Under the pieces are notes generated by a model. It ran no database searches. It saw nothing but the letters and a program-made list of their open reading frames with translations, and was not told the DNA's origin. Shown in pieces: positions 19,040 through 31,590 of a stretch of 64,000 bases of DNA (positions within the stretch are counted from its first letter, which is position 1; each line of letters starts with the position of its first letter). The stretch is from Nemertoderma westbladi. Taxonomy: Eukaryota > Xenacoelomorpha > Nemertodermatida > Nemertodermatidae. The stretch covers positions 60,824 through 124,823 of the forward strand of contig JAUCBJ010001297.1 in assembly GCA_032718475.1 (NCBI GenBank), written 5' to 3'. The position numbers were made by a program, and so were the translations under genes.

Positions 19040-22000
19040 GGTTGTTTGTACAGTTGAATGCCTACTGCTATATTACAGTTAAAGCAAGTCTAGTAATTCA
19101 GTATCAACTGTTAGCCTAGTAATTAATTACCGATACTGTTACTCAGTGTAACGTGATATATATACAATATATTAGAATACCGGTATGCTTATAGTATATA
19201 TATAAGTATTATTTCAGACTAGATTTGTCCCAGAATACCGGTATATAATTTTAGCGCAAATATATAAATATATAATAGGCCTATCGTGAATACCGGTATA
19301 CAGCTTACACTTATAGTATATATAAGTATAATTATGGACTAGAATTAATTACAGAATACCAGTATAATTTCAGCCTAAATTTATAGAAATAAATATAATA
19401 AGCCTATTGTAAATACCAGTATGTCAATTATTTTAAATAATTGAATTTCTGAATTTTTAGGGGTTACTTGGTTACTTTAACTTACTTTATTACCGTTATT
19501 TAAGCAGTAGTCCAACTGATATTGAGACCTAATTGTTGTAAAACAGGCCTACTATTTTATAAATCAGTTTGAGTTGATTTATAATATATATACCCGTGTC
19601 AATGGGTTTTTTTTGTCAATATTTGAAATAAATGTTATTATTTCTGGGAGGAGTCACTACACAGAAGCTGTGCGCTCTCAGTGAAGTGCTACTTGCTGGA
19701 CACTAAAACAAATAATTCTAATTTACCTAAGTTACTTAATACTACAAAATTACGTACAATTCGGTGTGAGATTACAATCTCTAAATAAACACAAAAATTA
19801 CAAGTACGAAATTTTAGGGTAATTTTACAAGAAGTCTACAAACCAGCCTAACAAAGGGTTAGAATATCTGGTTATTACAACGGACAGGGTACTACGGTAT
19901 TTGAAAATAATAAGTAGTAGTAAATATACTGCGTTGTCCAGATAGGAAAATACCACCATCTGACGACTTATGGCCGTATCGCTATAAGTACTACGTTATG
20001 TATCACGGAGTGTTCCTACCTAGAAGTTAATTACCGCGGTCTACCATAACCAACGTGCCTATTAACCACTTTACAACACAAATATACTACCTACACACTA
20101 ATTACCTTCGGAAAGCACTGTACACTAAACCCTAAATTAGGTACAAGTACTTATACAACAAATAATCAGTAGTTAAAATACTTGAACAGCTAAAAGAACC
20201 ACGGTATCTGCTGGAGTGACCGGGGCACAAAATCACCAGTCTTTACCTACGCCAAGCAGCCCTGATGTAGTACCGCGGTTAATTTAACTATAACGGTATA
20301 TATAACAAGCACAATTACTGTAGGAATAAACTTGGGGATATGAATGTTGCGAATAATCGCATAAACTCTGAATAATAAATATTACGCTACGCGTACAGAC
20401 TACTCAAACAAAATGCAGACCAAATACTGACAGACTACTATCAAGCCTAAACAAACCACGGTATATGCAGACTCCGAAATGGTTAGTTAGTATGCGTTCT
20501 AACCGAGTAGTATGACTTATTCTTTCGAGGGGGTTTACCTCACAGCACTGGAAGCCCCTACGTTCCCAACTGGCACTTTATCGGACATACATTCTACACA
20601 CACCGAAATCTCTTCAAGCCTAACAACAGCCAGACAACTATCCAGCCTACAAATTATCTAAATAAGAAATATTACGCTACCCGTACAGACTACACAAACA
20701 AAGTACAAACCAAACGCTGGCAGACTACTATCAAGCCTAAACAAACTATAGTATATGCAGACTCCGAAATGGTTAGTTAGTATGCGTTCTAACCGAGTAG
20801 TACGACTTATTCTTTCAAGGGGGTTTACCTCACAGCACTGGAAGCCCCTACTTTCCTAACTAGTACTTTTTCGGACATACGCTCTACACACACTACAATC
20901 TCCTCAAACTCAACAACAGTCAGACAACAGTCCAGCCTACAAATTATCTGTACAATCTGGGCAGGCTTACACGTCTTCTGCTCAATATTAACCTACAAAT
21001 AAATAAAACCTGACAGAAATAAGTAAAATCTCAATAAAAAACCAGGGCTGCAGTCCCTGATTAATTATTAAGGCCTACCGGTATATAATTATCAAAATCG
21101 AATAATACTACTGTACCTGTACTGCTGTAGGTACTGGTCCGGGTGGTTAGGTAGTCAGGCCTACTAGGTACTGGTTGACCGGTACTTCAGCTTTATTGCC
21201 TACTGCAATACAGAAGCTATATCTGTTATTGTTCGCGCTTTCAGACCTTTAGCAGTTTAACCTGCCAAATTGGGATGTCTTCTAGATAATAAATCGTCTT
21301 TAGCCTATGACAAGTATTTGATACACTACATTAGCCAAAGCCAGTCTATGCGCGACCATTCACCCACTGGATATACCCGGGAGACTGGATTCGGAAGCCT
21401 AACCGTATTGCGTTGTAGGCCTACTGCATTATTCGATTGATCGTTAATATATAATCTCTGACAAATATTATTCACTTTCAGGAAATATTAACAGTTCCTT
21501 TTGGACGTGGCGCTCTAAATATGTAAACAGAGTTATGACTTAAACTAGACACAACGGGATGGCTATAGATTCACGTATATGGCGCATTCTTTAGGAGATG
21601 CTTTGTTATCAGTCACAATCATACACAATACTGCACAATGCTGCACACCAATCTGCCGACCTTCACTAATTTTAGTCACATATAAAGAGAACAACAACCA
21701 ATGCATGTAGTGCCTATGAAATAGCATTAGATTCACTTCAAAACCACTTAATGTAAGTCGCAATCATTATATGTAACCGGTCTCTCTTACCTTCAGTATA
21801 TCAAGAAGATTGAGGGTTTTGTAATTATTTATCGGTATTCCAAATATAATAATATTCCATCAACTGATATAATGAATAACCGACAGTAAATAGCAGTAAA
21901 ATTGCAGTGTTTGTAGTTGACAATATGATTAGGTGAGTGAGATAACAGATATACATTCTATAATTAAGCCTACTAATGTTGGACTAAAGACTGAAAACAC

Positions 22001-22391
22001 AGAGGTTCCAAAGCCGGTCTTCTGACTGTGGACAAAATACACATACTGACTCAATTCCTGAGTTTCTGTATACAACCTCCAACACAGAGTCAAAAATCGC
22101 TCTGATTGGTCGAGTGATTGCACAGAGTGGGCCTGAACAAAGAAAGTTCCACGAGTACACCAAATCAGCTGATAGATGTCGTAATCTGAACTACACTGTG
22201 TAGAGAGTATTATCGCGTATTGCGGCATAAGATTGCTAGTTATGTCTGCCAAAGTACACATACAGAAAAATAGCTTTTTATGTCCACTAAAATACCGGTA
22301 CAGTAAGGAAACGGCTTTTATGTCCGTTAAAACATCTACAGAGTACTTTGCGGGGAAAAAATGACTAGCTAATCCCGCAAAAGCTTTTACA
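19040..22391 (-). repeat. 5' LTR plus leader of B1
   Basis: 3.35 kb of AT-rich non-coding DNA upstream of B1 gag, homologous in inverted orientation to 24673-28290 upstream of B2 gag. The LTR starts at 22391 (TGTAAAAGC). Its 3' end and the primer-binding site cannot be placed because no 3' LTR of family B lies in the window. Near the start are three degenerate copies of a GGACATAA-containing element, also tripled in B2. CTCTACACAGTGTAG near 22192-22206 is palindromic. Confidence 0.75.
20371..20952. repeat. 290-bp direct tandem duplication in the B1 leader/LTR
   Basis: ATTACGCTAC at 20381 recurs at 20671, and TATGCAGACTCCGAAATGG near 20463 recurs near 20753, both offset by 290 bp. The copies differ at scattered bases. 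The matching part of B2 (about 26680-27070) has one copy. Confidence 0.85.
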
Positions 22392-22833
22392 ACAACGTCA
22401 GACCAATCAATCATCGAAGCAGTACCACATATCTCATTCCAATTGGCTCTGGACCAATCTCTAGTCCGGTTGGTGGGGAGGTTTCCATTATTTATAGGGG
22501 GAAGCCCCGAACAAGTTATAACAAAATGGTCGCTTAGTTTATCCCCAATACCAAAGCGGTTGCCAACAGCTGTATCACCTATCAGCATCGGATCAGTCGC
22601 GAAAACAAGATCTAAGATACCACCCTCTGTGTGAGTAGGTTCTAGAACCAGTTGTGTTAGGTACCTGTCAGAGATCGAATCAATAAATCGCTGGGCCACA
22701 GTTGGGTATGGGCATTGATTAGATGGGGCTGGGATGGACCAGTCGATATGGCGGAGATTAAAGTCTCCAGTTATGATAACAGGTCGCGTAAGTTCTATAG
22801 GGCAGAACAGTTTGTAAGATTTTTTCCCCATAA
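22392..22833 (-). pseudogene. LINE endonuclease, C-terminal half
   Basis: Minus-strand coding remnant of an APE-type endonuclease from a non-LTR retrotransposon. Motifs are IITGDFNLRHIDW (catalytic GDFN), GGILDLVFAT and LSDHFVI (catalytic SDH). The endonuclease nicks target DNA for LINE insertion. The frame is cut off by the B1 LTR at 22391 and lacks the RT domain that should follow. The N-terminal half is at 24106-24579. Confidence 0.85.
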
Positions 22834-24105
22834 AAATCTGGAGGGAAAGAAATCTAGGAACCAAACGTTCTAACTAAATAAAAGTTTTAAGTTACAGAAT
22901 AATAGAATAAAACTACGTTGGGGATTTCCGGCTAAATCACGAGTCAAATGAAACCACAGGAATGTTTTGAAAGGCGACTCGCCTTACCATTCGTTCTAGT
23001 TAAAGTAAAGGAAGGTTTTCTTTGTACCTTGGTTTAGGCTTTCCTAGGGAAACTGAAAGTAAACAAACCAGTAGGCGGACCTGAATACACCTACGCCGTG
23101 TAGAATGCCCTACACACAATCCAAACCAGTCAAATTTACCTCACAAACCTGCTCAGAGCAAGCGAACCCACCCGCCCAATGATGGTTGGTAGATCCTGGA
23201 AGCTAACTAGTGTAGACCGTGGAGCATCCACATCCAACATCATCGATCTCGCATTGAACGACTCGCCCGCTCCCGTTAACGATAAGGTGCCTCTCCGGTC
23301 ATCCGTCTTAGTAACCAGTCAACCTAAGGTCGGCCATAATCCGACCTTGGCGTGACGCTAAGAGTTTTAATCCGTATGCCAGTAACCGATAGTTCACCCC
23401 CATAAGGCCAAAGGCCTTTTAGATCAAGGCCCGAAAGCCTAAAGGAAAATATAGTTTGAAATTCGGAATACTATATTTTAGATTGCCTGGAAACCTTTGA
23501 TGAAAACTAAGCTTCTAACTTCCTAAGAAAGGCAAGGTGGAGTACAAAGACTCATGAAAATATACCGGAGACAAAATATCTTCTAAACCAACGTAGAAAT
23601 ATATCACTAACAATATAAATAATTGTGATCAACTAATCAAATAACTTTAACTTATAAAACCGGTAGAATAATATTGGCAAATTGTGAATTTTGAACACCG
23701 TGAATTGAGACTAATAATAATTATGTAGCAACTGTATTATATCAGGACAATAAACAGGGCCGCTTTATCAATATCAAGGCCCCTACTCCTCTAGGCGGTA
23801 ATGTAGGTTATATCAGCTGACCAATAGGAAGCTACCTTTACTACACAGCATTTTCCCTAATGCATTTTCCGCCTAAGTAAACAGTTTAACCAATATAATA
23901 ATATTGTTACAGGGAGCCACTCGGATGGAGAGGATTAATTGAAATCAATATAATACAATACTATAACCGGCACATTTATCTAAGGCTATCTGACGGCTTG
24001 TAAAATATAGCACATGAATTTACCCAAATATAATTTCCGGTCAAATAAATTAATTCCTGCTGTAAAGCTATAATTTGGACCAAAAATAAGTAAATAACGG
24101 AGCGG
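22834..24105. other. Unrecognised ~1.27-kb segment splitting the LINE endonuclease
   Basis: AT-rich DNA with no long ORF lies between the two endonuclease halves. A 58-codon plus-strand ORF at 23180-23356 contains STSNIIDLALNDSPAP, which vaguely recalls LINE endonuclease C-termini but is too short to claim. Short inverted patches are visible (AAAATATAG / CTATATTTT near 23443-23475). It may be a non-autonomous transposon or a diverged LINE segment. I could not define clean ends. Confidence 0.5.
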
Positions 24106-24672
24106 GTGCCAAAAAAAGTGACACAGTTCAAAGTCAGAAGTTATACAGTTAATGTTATCAGCAGTTACATCAGGAATGTATACTGTGCCCAACCGCATTG
24201 GCGTTTTATATGCATATAAATTGACCCATAAAGACTCACCTACTGAAGGATAATCTATCTTGATTGGTTGAAGTACTTGCGATATTAACATTGCAACACC
24301 ACCACCACGATTGGAGCTAGTTGTCCCCGGGCGGTCTTGTCTAAATATAATAAAGTCTTTCAGTTCAAGGCAGGAGAATATATCGTCCGATTCATCATTA
24401 ATAAGATGTGTTTCCGTAAGACAGATTAAGAGCGGGTTTCCCATATGAATGGTTAGTAGGAATTGCAGAGCTGAAAGTTTGTTCCGGATTGATCGGCAAT
24501 TCATGCAAATAAGGGTTGGGGTTACAGTCTTATTGTTAGTTACATCATCATAATTTAGAGATGCAGTGGCTGAGTGCACGTGTTTTCAGGATTGTGAGGG
24601 TGAGTTAATGGAAGCTTCAATTATTGGTGTACCATTTTGCAGAAGACTGGGGTTACTTATTGCAGACCGGGC
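24106..24672 (-). pseudogene. LINE endonuclease, N-terminal half, and its upstream flank
   Basis: The minus-strand frame from the ATG at 24579 carries the start of an APE-type endonuclease: CMNCRSIRNK (motif with the catalytic Asn), LICLTETHL (catalytic Glu) and RQDRPGTTSSNRGGGVAMLI. Similarity fades near 24106, after GTVYIPDVTADN. With the 22392-22833 half it makes a nearly complete endonuclease domain. 24580-24672 is upstream flank with no recognised feature, cut by the start of B2 at 24673. Confidence 0.85.
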
Positions 24673-27600
24673 TGTAAAAGCTTTTGCGGATATAACAAGC
24701 CATTTTTCTCCGCAATATACCGTGTAGGTGTTATAGCGGACATAACAAGCCATTTTTACCCGCTATGTCTGCATGTGTGCTTTAGCGGACATAACAAGCC
24801 ATTTTTGCCGCAATGCGCATAATACTCTAAAGACTGGAACTCAGATGACGACATCTGTCAGCTGATTTACTGCCAACGTGGAACCTTTTTTCTTTGTTCG
24901 GCTCAGCCAATCAGAGCGATTTTCATTTTATGTGTGCTTTAGCCCTATGTAGCCTGCTCATGTAGTCTGCTATGTAGCTATGTAGCCTATGTACCGTGCT
25001 AGGCATGTCATGTGTCAGTGTCTTAGTTTTTATCTTTCCAGGCCCAGAACACCGGCTTTGGATTCTTCTGTGCTTCTGTGGAAGTTTCAGACTTTGACCG
25101 GAACATTAGATAGCTTTGATTGTAGAAACGTAAATCTATAACCTGTACTGCATTGGACTCTCACCGCATTATTTTACTTCTGTTTACTGTCTGTTATTAA
25201 TTGATATATATGGATGGATATATTGTTATATTTTGAGAATAACGATAAATAATCATAAAACCCCAATCTTCTTGATTACTGAAGGTAAGAGGGCCGGTAA
25301 CCTGTAGCAATTGCGACTTACATTATAGTGGTTTTGTGTGAATTAAATGCTATTTCATAGTCCCTACATGTGTCAGTTGCTATCCTCCTTATATATGATC
25401 AAATTCAGTGACGGTTGGCAGATGAGTGTGAAGTAGTGTGAAGTTGTGTGCAGTAGAGTGATTGGTAATAAAGCATCTCCTAAAGAATGCGCCTTTTACG
25501 AAACTCAGTAACCATCTAGTTGTGATTAGTATAAGTCATAACTCTGTTTTATACTTAAAGCACCACGTCCTAAAGGAACTGTTAATATTTCCCCGAAAGT
25601 AAATATATTGTCAGAGATTATATAGTAATGACCAATCGAATAATACAGTAGGTCTACAACGCAATAATAAGACCAAGCCCCCGAATCCAGTCTCCCTTAA
25701 CAGTGGGTGGATGGTCGCGCATAGACTGGCTTCGGCTAATGTTATTTCAGTGTAATACAGTACAGGCCACCAGAAAAAGCAGATTTCACCCAATGTGATC
25801 ACATGTGAACACATTTGTTCAAGTCATCTGATTGGCAGGTTATGGCGAGTTATCTAGCTAACTTGCTGGGACCGACAAAGGCTTAGTGTGCGGTGCGCCT
25901 GTATGTCTGATATCAGGTAGATGAGAGAGCCCACAGGGCGTAACATTGCGGACATGGGCTGTATTGGTAGAGAGAGAACTACATACAAGACCACATGGAG
26001 GTTCATGGAGTGTATGGGAGTGGATGGGTATATGGATGGACGAGCCTAGACCATTGAATAATTAATTTAGTGCAGGGAGATGTCGCGCCATTAGTCTGGC
26101 ACCGAGAGGGCACAGAGAAACACCAGAAGATGGCTTAACATCACTAAATATAGGCCTGCCTACTAGACACTATTAACCGCACACTATAAAGGTAAACAAA
26201 ATCCTTATCGCATTTGCGGCAAACTACAGAGAGTTTCCAGATTACTAAGCGTTTCAAAAGTATTCAATTGTATCCTTTGGCAAAAAAAATTTGGTTGTTG
26301 CCAATTCAATTATGTTCAATTATGTTCAATTGTCCCGTTCAACAACATTACATTTCACTGGTACACATTTGATAAAATGTGTTCCCAATTGTACAAATCT
26401 GCGTTTTCTAGTGACCTGTACTGTAAATAATTGTTATCGGCTAAAGTCGATTTATAAATTAGAAGACAACTAAAATTGGCAGGTTAAACTGCTAAAGGTC
26501 TAAAAGCGCGAACAGTAATAGTTTTTTAGTTTTTTTATTGCACCGTAGGCAATAAAGTTTAATGTACCGGTCGAACGGTGAACTGTAGGCCTAACTACCT
26601 AATTCCCCGAACCAGTACTTACCGGTACCCAGTATTATTTCGATTGTGATATTTGTATAGTAGTAGGCTGTTTAAGAGATTAGGGACTGTACACCCCTTG
26701 TTTCTTTTAGACTTATTTCTGTCAGTTTTATTTATCTGTAAGCGAAATATTGAGCAGAAGGCGTGTAAGCCCGCTCAAATTGTGCAAATAATTTGTAGGC
26801 TGGATTGTTGTCTAGCTGTTGTTAAGTTTGAAGCGATTGCAGTGTGTGTAGAGTGTAGGTCCGATAAAGTACTAGTTAGGAAAGTGGGGGCATCCAGTGT
26901 TGTAAGGTGAATCCCCCCCCCCCCCCCCCGAAAGAATAAGTCGTACTACTACGCATACTAACTAACCATTTCGGAGTCTGCAAATACTGTAGTTTATTTA
27001 GGCTAGACAGTAGTCTGCCAGCATTTGGTTTGTATTTTGTTTGTATAGTCTGCACGGGTAGCGTAATATTTATTATTCAGAGTTTATGCGAGTATTTGCA
27101 ACCTACATACCCCCCAAGTTTATTCCTACAGTAATTGTGCTTGTTATACATACCGTTATAGTTAAATTAACCCCAGTACTACATCAGGGCTGCTTGGCGT
27201 AGGTAAAGACTGGTGATTTTATGCTCTAGTCACTCCAGCAGATACCGTGGTTCTTTTAGCTGTTCAAGTATATTTAACTGCTGGTTATTTGTTGTATAAG
27301 TATTTGTACCTAATCTAGGGTTTAGAGTACAGTACTTTCCGAAGGTAATTTAGTTTGTAGGCAGTATATTTGTGTTGTAAAGTAGTTAATAGGCACGTTA
27401 GCTCTGGTTGGCTGCGGTAATTAACTTCTAGGTAAGGACACTCCGGGTACATAACGTAGTACTTATAGTGCTGTAGAGCAAAAAGACTATAAGTCATCAG
27501 ACGGTGGTAATTTCTTATCTGGACAACACAGTGTATTTACTACTGCTTAATTATTTTCAAATACCGTAGTATCCTGTCCATTTGTAATAACCAGAAATTC

Positions 27601-28290
27601 TAACTCCCTGTTAGACTGGTTTGTAGAATTCCTGTAAAATTACCCTAAAATTTGTACGTGTAATTTGTTATTGTTTATTTAGAGATTGTAATCTCATCCT
27701 GTATGTAAGTAATTAGTAGTAATAAGTAACTTAGTAAAGTAGAATTATTTGTTTTAGTGTCCAACAGGTAGCACTCCACTGAGAGTGTTTAGCTTCTGTG
27801 TAGTGACCCCTTAATCAGAAATAATAACATTTGTTTCAAATATTGACAAAACCCTTGTACGGGTACTTATATATTATAAATCAACTCAAACCGATTTATA
27901 AAATAGTAGGCCTGTTATACATCAATTAGGTCTTAATATCAGTAGGGCTACTGCTTGATAACAGTAATAAAGTAAAAGAAAGTAACCTTTAAATTCAGAA
28001 ATTCAGTTATTATAAAATAATTGACATTACCGGTATTTAAGGTAGGCTTATTATATATATTTATATAAATTTAGGCTGAAATTATATACCGGTATTCTGT
28101 GACTAAACCTAGTCTGCAACAATACTTATATATACTATAAGTGTATAACGGTATTTTAATATATTATATATATCACGTTACATTGAGTAACGGTATCGGT
28201 AATTGATCACTAGGCTTACAGTTGATACTGAATTACTAGACTTGCTTTAACTGTCGTTATAGTAGTAGGCATTCAACTGCACAATCGAAC
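24673..28290 (+). repeat. 5' LTR plus leader of B2
   Basis: 3.6 kb of non-coding DNA homologous to 22391-19040 in inverted orientation. 24683-24830 holds three near copies, about 50 bp apart, of a GCGGACATAACAAGCCATTT element, a candidate enhancer repeat. A 17-C run at 26913-26929 stands where B1 has only five G. Blocks rich in ACCGGTAT flank the gag start. Confidence 0.75.
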
Positions 28291-30303
28291 ATGGCTGACA
28301 CAAAGCAAACTCTGTCAGATAGTCTCCTAGAAAGAACAGTCTGCGACTCAGACAGGAGTGTAGAACATCTTAGACCGAAGTCCAAGTCCCCTCCTACTGT
28401 AAGAAAGGTCATCCATTCAGTAGTAGTATCAGACCCTAGGCTAGTCAAGCACCGTAGGTCTATTATAGGCACGCGGGCTCAAGTCAAGCGGGACCAAGAG
28501 GCAGCTGTTAAACAGCAGCACCAGCAACACCCTAGCTGAGAACTTATTTCTCAGCGGCCCGATAGCTCCAGTAGTTCAGATACTGTAGAGTTGACACCCG
28601 AGATCGGAGCAAAGATGGCAGAAGCAGTTTATTCTGATCCGCTTCTCATTCTTCCTGAGGCCGTACTCACTAGAGTATTGATCGCTGTGGAAGAACATCA
28701 AATCGATTGGGCGAGAAGTAAGCGATCGACCAAAGATAGTTATGCTGGATACCCGATGGAAGAACTGAGGTCTATTGTCGAGGCGCAATGGAACTTCCCC
28801 GGACCCGGACTCCCGTTTAACTTATCGGAAGCTACCTGGGAGGACTTATACCGGATGGGAGTAGTCAAGGATACTAGAGATCCCGCTGTGTGGAAGAGGT
28901 CGGCAGCAGGATATGTCCAGGGATTCTTCAGCTCTTTGGAGCGATTAGAGGAACACCTGTTTCAACAACCTCACGGACCTCAAGAGCAGGGAGAGCTGCT
29001 TTATCAAGTTTGCGAACGAATTCTACGGATCAGACTAATCCTTTCAGCCTTTGAGGAAGCCTCGAAGAGAAGCCAAGACACGTCGTTGCAAGTTGCCGTA
29101 AAGAATTGGTTCCAACGAGTGAGTCTTAAAGTCCAAGGAACCACACAATGGAAAATTCAGCTAGCTGAGCGCTCAACCCAAGGAGAATCAACAGACGCTG
29201 TCTATTCTCAAGTGGAAAGCGAAGCGACGTCAGAAAAACCTCAGAAGAAGGACGCTATTGACATCTATCTGTCGGACTATCAACGATTTATAGGTGACAA
29301 AGAGTTAAGGAGACGGCTAGCTGGACTTCACCCTAAGAGTGAGGGAGCCAAATTTGTGTTGGACTCGTTGGATGCGGAAATATTAGCCGTTGAGCAGGCT
29401 AAATTTGATGAAAGCATCCGCATCGCTAAGGAACAGGAAGAACAGTTAAAGAAAAAACGAATAGAAGACAGAAAGTCAGCAGCAGCGGCAGCTGCAGAAG
29501 TTGAAAGAAAGGCAGCAGCGGCAGCTGCAGAGGCAGAAGCGGAAAGAAAAGTAGCAGCAGCAGAAGCGGAAAGAAAAGCGGCAGAGGCAGTGGCAGAAGC
29601 AGAATGGAGGGCATCTGAAGAGACAACCCAACTAGAGTTGGAAAATCTTCAAGAGAAGCAAGACAACTTCAATAAACAGAGAACAGCTACTTATATGCAG
29701 CTGCTAAGTCGATCTACTCCCAAGAGACAGGGATTTACATCCTCTGACGAGGGCGATACAACAGATCCTGAAGGTGGAGGAAATCGATCTCGTTCCAGCG
29801 GATGTAGAAGAACGCCCCACCGTCAGAAATTGCCTAATTTGCCCCCAGCTGTGAGAAGGCAACTAGCTAGTGTAGACTTAGGTAGTACAGAACCCACCGA
29901 CCAAATTATTAGAGTAGAAAGACTCCCTACTATAGTAGATGAGCCGGAAATAATTAGGCCTGTTCTTGAAGCCACTCCCTCTGTGATAGAGACACCTGTA
30001 CTTCCAGAACCCAACTCAAAACTCCCTTTGCACAGTACTAAACTACCTGTGCCCAGTAGGACAGTTCCCGAGTCAATGCCAATCCTGGACGCCGAGCGAG
30101 ACATTAACGATTTATCGCCTGTCGTCCCTCGTCTACCCGCTACTATGTTGGCGGCTCCCGCTTCGGCGGTAGAGTGGGTGGATGAGGGATGGCGGGAGAT
30201 GGGTCTCCTGCTCGGGCAGCTGAGAGAACACCGTGTGTGTTCCTCCCAGCAGGTCCGGGAGTTGGAGGGGACTGTTCAGCAGTTAAAGGGAACAGTAAGA
30301 GAG
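28291..30303 (+). pseudogene. gag: B2 Gag N-terminal region with a stop codon
   Basis: The ATG at 28291 (MADTKQTLSDSLLERT) matches B1 Gag from 19039. A CGA-to-TGA change at 28537-28539 stops the frame after 82 codons. The same frame then continues open to 30303, including the helical domain (EHQIDWARSKRSTKDSYAGY) and a shorter Ala/Glu coiled coil than in B1 (about 29475-29640). At 30304 the homology breaks, and it resumes at 31374. With no capsid or pol, this copy cannot make a particle. Confidence 0.85.
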
Positions 30304-31373
30304 GGTACCTAAAGAGGTGAGGTCTCTATAGGGGTGCCCTCAACAGGCGGCGGCGGACTCGTGAGGGTCTGGGGGCACGTTAAATCTCTTACTAAGTGCA
30401 AGGGAGATACTGAAGGCCCTCGTGTCTAGCGAACCATGAATCAACATGGTGCTGTGGTACCGTCTAGTCGGCCTGCTGCCATACTGCTAGTCCTGTACAC
30501 AGTAGGGCTGGTGGCTTAGTGTGATCTGTGGTTTATGTGGTGTTTATGTTTAGTATGTATGTATGAGTTGACCAGACTCTTTACTGTCTCCAATAGGCTG
30601 CTGAAACGTGTCTTTTCCCAGGGTAGAACTATTGGAATGGAGGTGTTGCATCGGAATGGGCAGGATTCTGATGATTCTGTTGGTACTACTATTGAAATGG
30701 AGGTAGCACCTGGAATATCTGCTGCAAGGATTGGTTGGTGTTGTAGTGTGGTCCGAGTGAACGATTTTGTCCACCGACAATTTTGTCCCCTCTGTTTTTG
30801 TCACCGATTTTGTCTTCCCCGATTATGTCTTCTGTGTGTGCATGGTATGTGTCCAATTTTGTATTTACCGTTGTGTACTTGATTTTGTGAGCATCTGTTG
30901 AGTACACGTGTACAGTGACTAGTAAGTGGTTACTTGTTCCTAGCTTTCGAGCTAGTCAGTATTGTTTGCGGAACCGACTTCCCCTCTATACTGCTGGAGA
31001 GGTGGGTGAAAACGTGTCAAAATTCCATGTTGGGTAGCGCAAGCCCACTTGGGACAAGACCGTTGGTTTGGCTCAAGGGCAACCTTGATGCTCGATCGCT
31101 ATTGACTGGTCCACCCACCGGTTGACTCTCTGAGTTGGCTCAATGTAGAGTCAGGCCACAGTAAGTTGACAGTAGCCGACCGGACAAATCTGGCTACACG
31201 TGCAACGAGCTGTGCCGGTGTGATCGGGGGATTGAAAATTGAACCCAGGAAGCATCGGGCTACCCTCCGGCCCGGTCTGATAAAAACGGAGTCAGACTGG
31301 CCCCAAGGGTGGTGGGACAGCGTCCGCCTCGTGGGTGCGCCTCGGGGAGGAGCCCAGAAGGACGCAAGCGAGG
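30304..31373. other. Unrecognised ~1.07-kb insertion in B2 gag
   Basis: Non-homologous DNA between B2 positions that are adjacent in B1. It contains two near copies of ACTATTGGAATGGAGGT (30628 and 30689) and a GC-rich right part (31200-31373). No ORF with known motifs, no poly-A tail and no clear terminal repeats. It may be a SINE-like or non-autonomous element. Ends are uncertain by a few bases because flanks on both sides read GAG. Confidence 0.6.
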
Positions 31374-31527
31374 TTAGAGTTGCAAGAAGTGCTGCAGAGT
31401 ATCGCGTTAGAACGCGATAAATTGGTAAATATTCAAAAGGGTATACCACCACCCCCTGTAAGAATGTGTCAACCTGTTAGGTCTGAAGTATTTCATACGC
31501 AAGGTGTAGAGCCTAAATGCATCTATA
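31374..31527 (+). pseudogene. gag: B2 gag remnant after the insertion
   Basis: RLELQEVLQSIALERDKLVN resumes the B1-like Gag frame, reading on through IQKGIPPPPVRMCQPVRSEV until 31527, where similarity stops. It shows that 30304-31373 is an insertion and that B2 lost everything downstream. Confidence 0.82.
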
Positions 31528-31590
31528 TCTATAGGTCGTATATATATATATATATATCGTATATAGGTGTATATATATCTATAGGTGTAG
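31528..31590. repeat. TA-rich microsatellite at the B2/A4 junction
   Basis: TATATA runs flanked by direct copies of ATCTATAGGT. It joins the broken B2 to the A4 fragment, so it probably marks a rearrangement breakpoint. Confidence 0.85.

Larger units (their letters stand above)
15163..22391 (-). mobile_element. BEL/Pao family B copy B1, proximal (5' LTR, gag) part
   Basis: Minus-strand half of B1, holding its 5' LTR and leader (22391 to 19040), gag and the start of protease. The element begins TGTAAAAGC at 22391, the point where homology with B2 (which starts at 24673) also begins. It lies inside a LINE endonuclease gene. The pol half is at 1-1373. Confidence 0.87.
24673..31527 (+). mobile_element. 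BEL/Pao family B copy B2, 3'-truncated
   Basis: Plus-strand relative of B1, starting at the same TGTAAAAGC and facing away from B1. It carries the 5' LTR and leader and the gag N-terminal region. An unrelated ~1.07-kb segment interrupts gag at 30304-31373. Homology to B1 ends at 31527, where a TA-rich repeat begins. Capsid, pol and the 3' LTR are absent. Confidence 0.85.

Noticed and set aside
23180-23356. 58-codon plus-strand ORF with STSNIIDLALNDSPAP
   Set aside because: Too short, no conserved catalytic motif, no start context; only a faint resemblance to LINE endonucleases.
31166-31420. Possible tRNA- or 5S-derived SINE head in the GC-rich end of the B2 insertion
   Set aside because: One stretch (GGGGGATTGAAAATTGAACC, near 31226) faintly resembles a tRNA T-arm in reverse, but no full cloverleaf or paired A and B boxes could be assembled.
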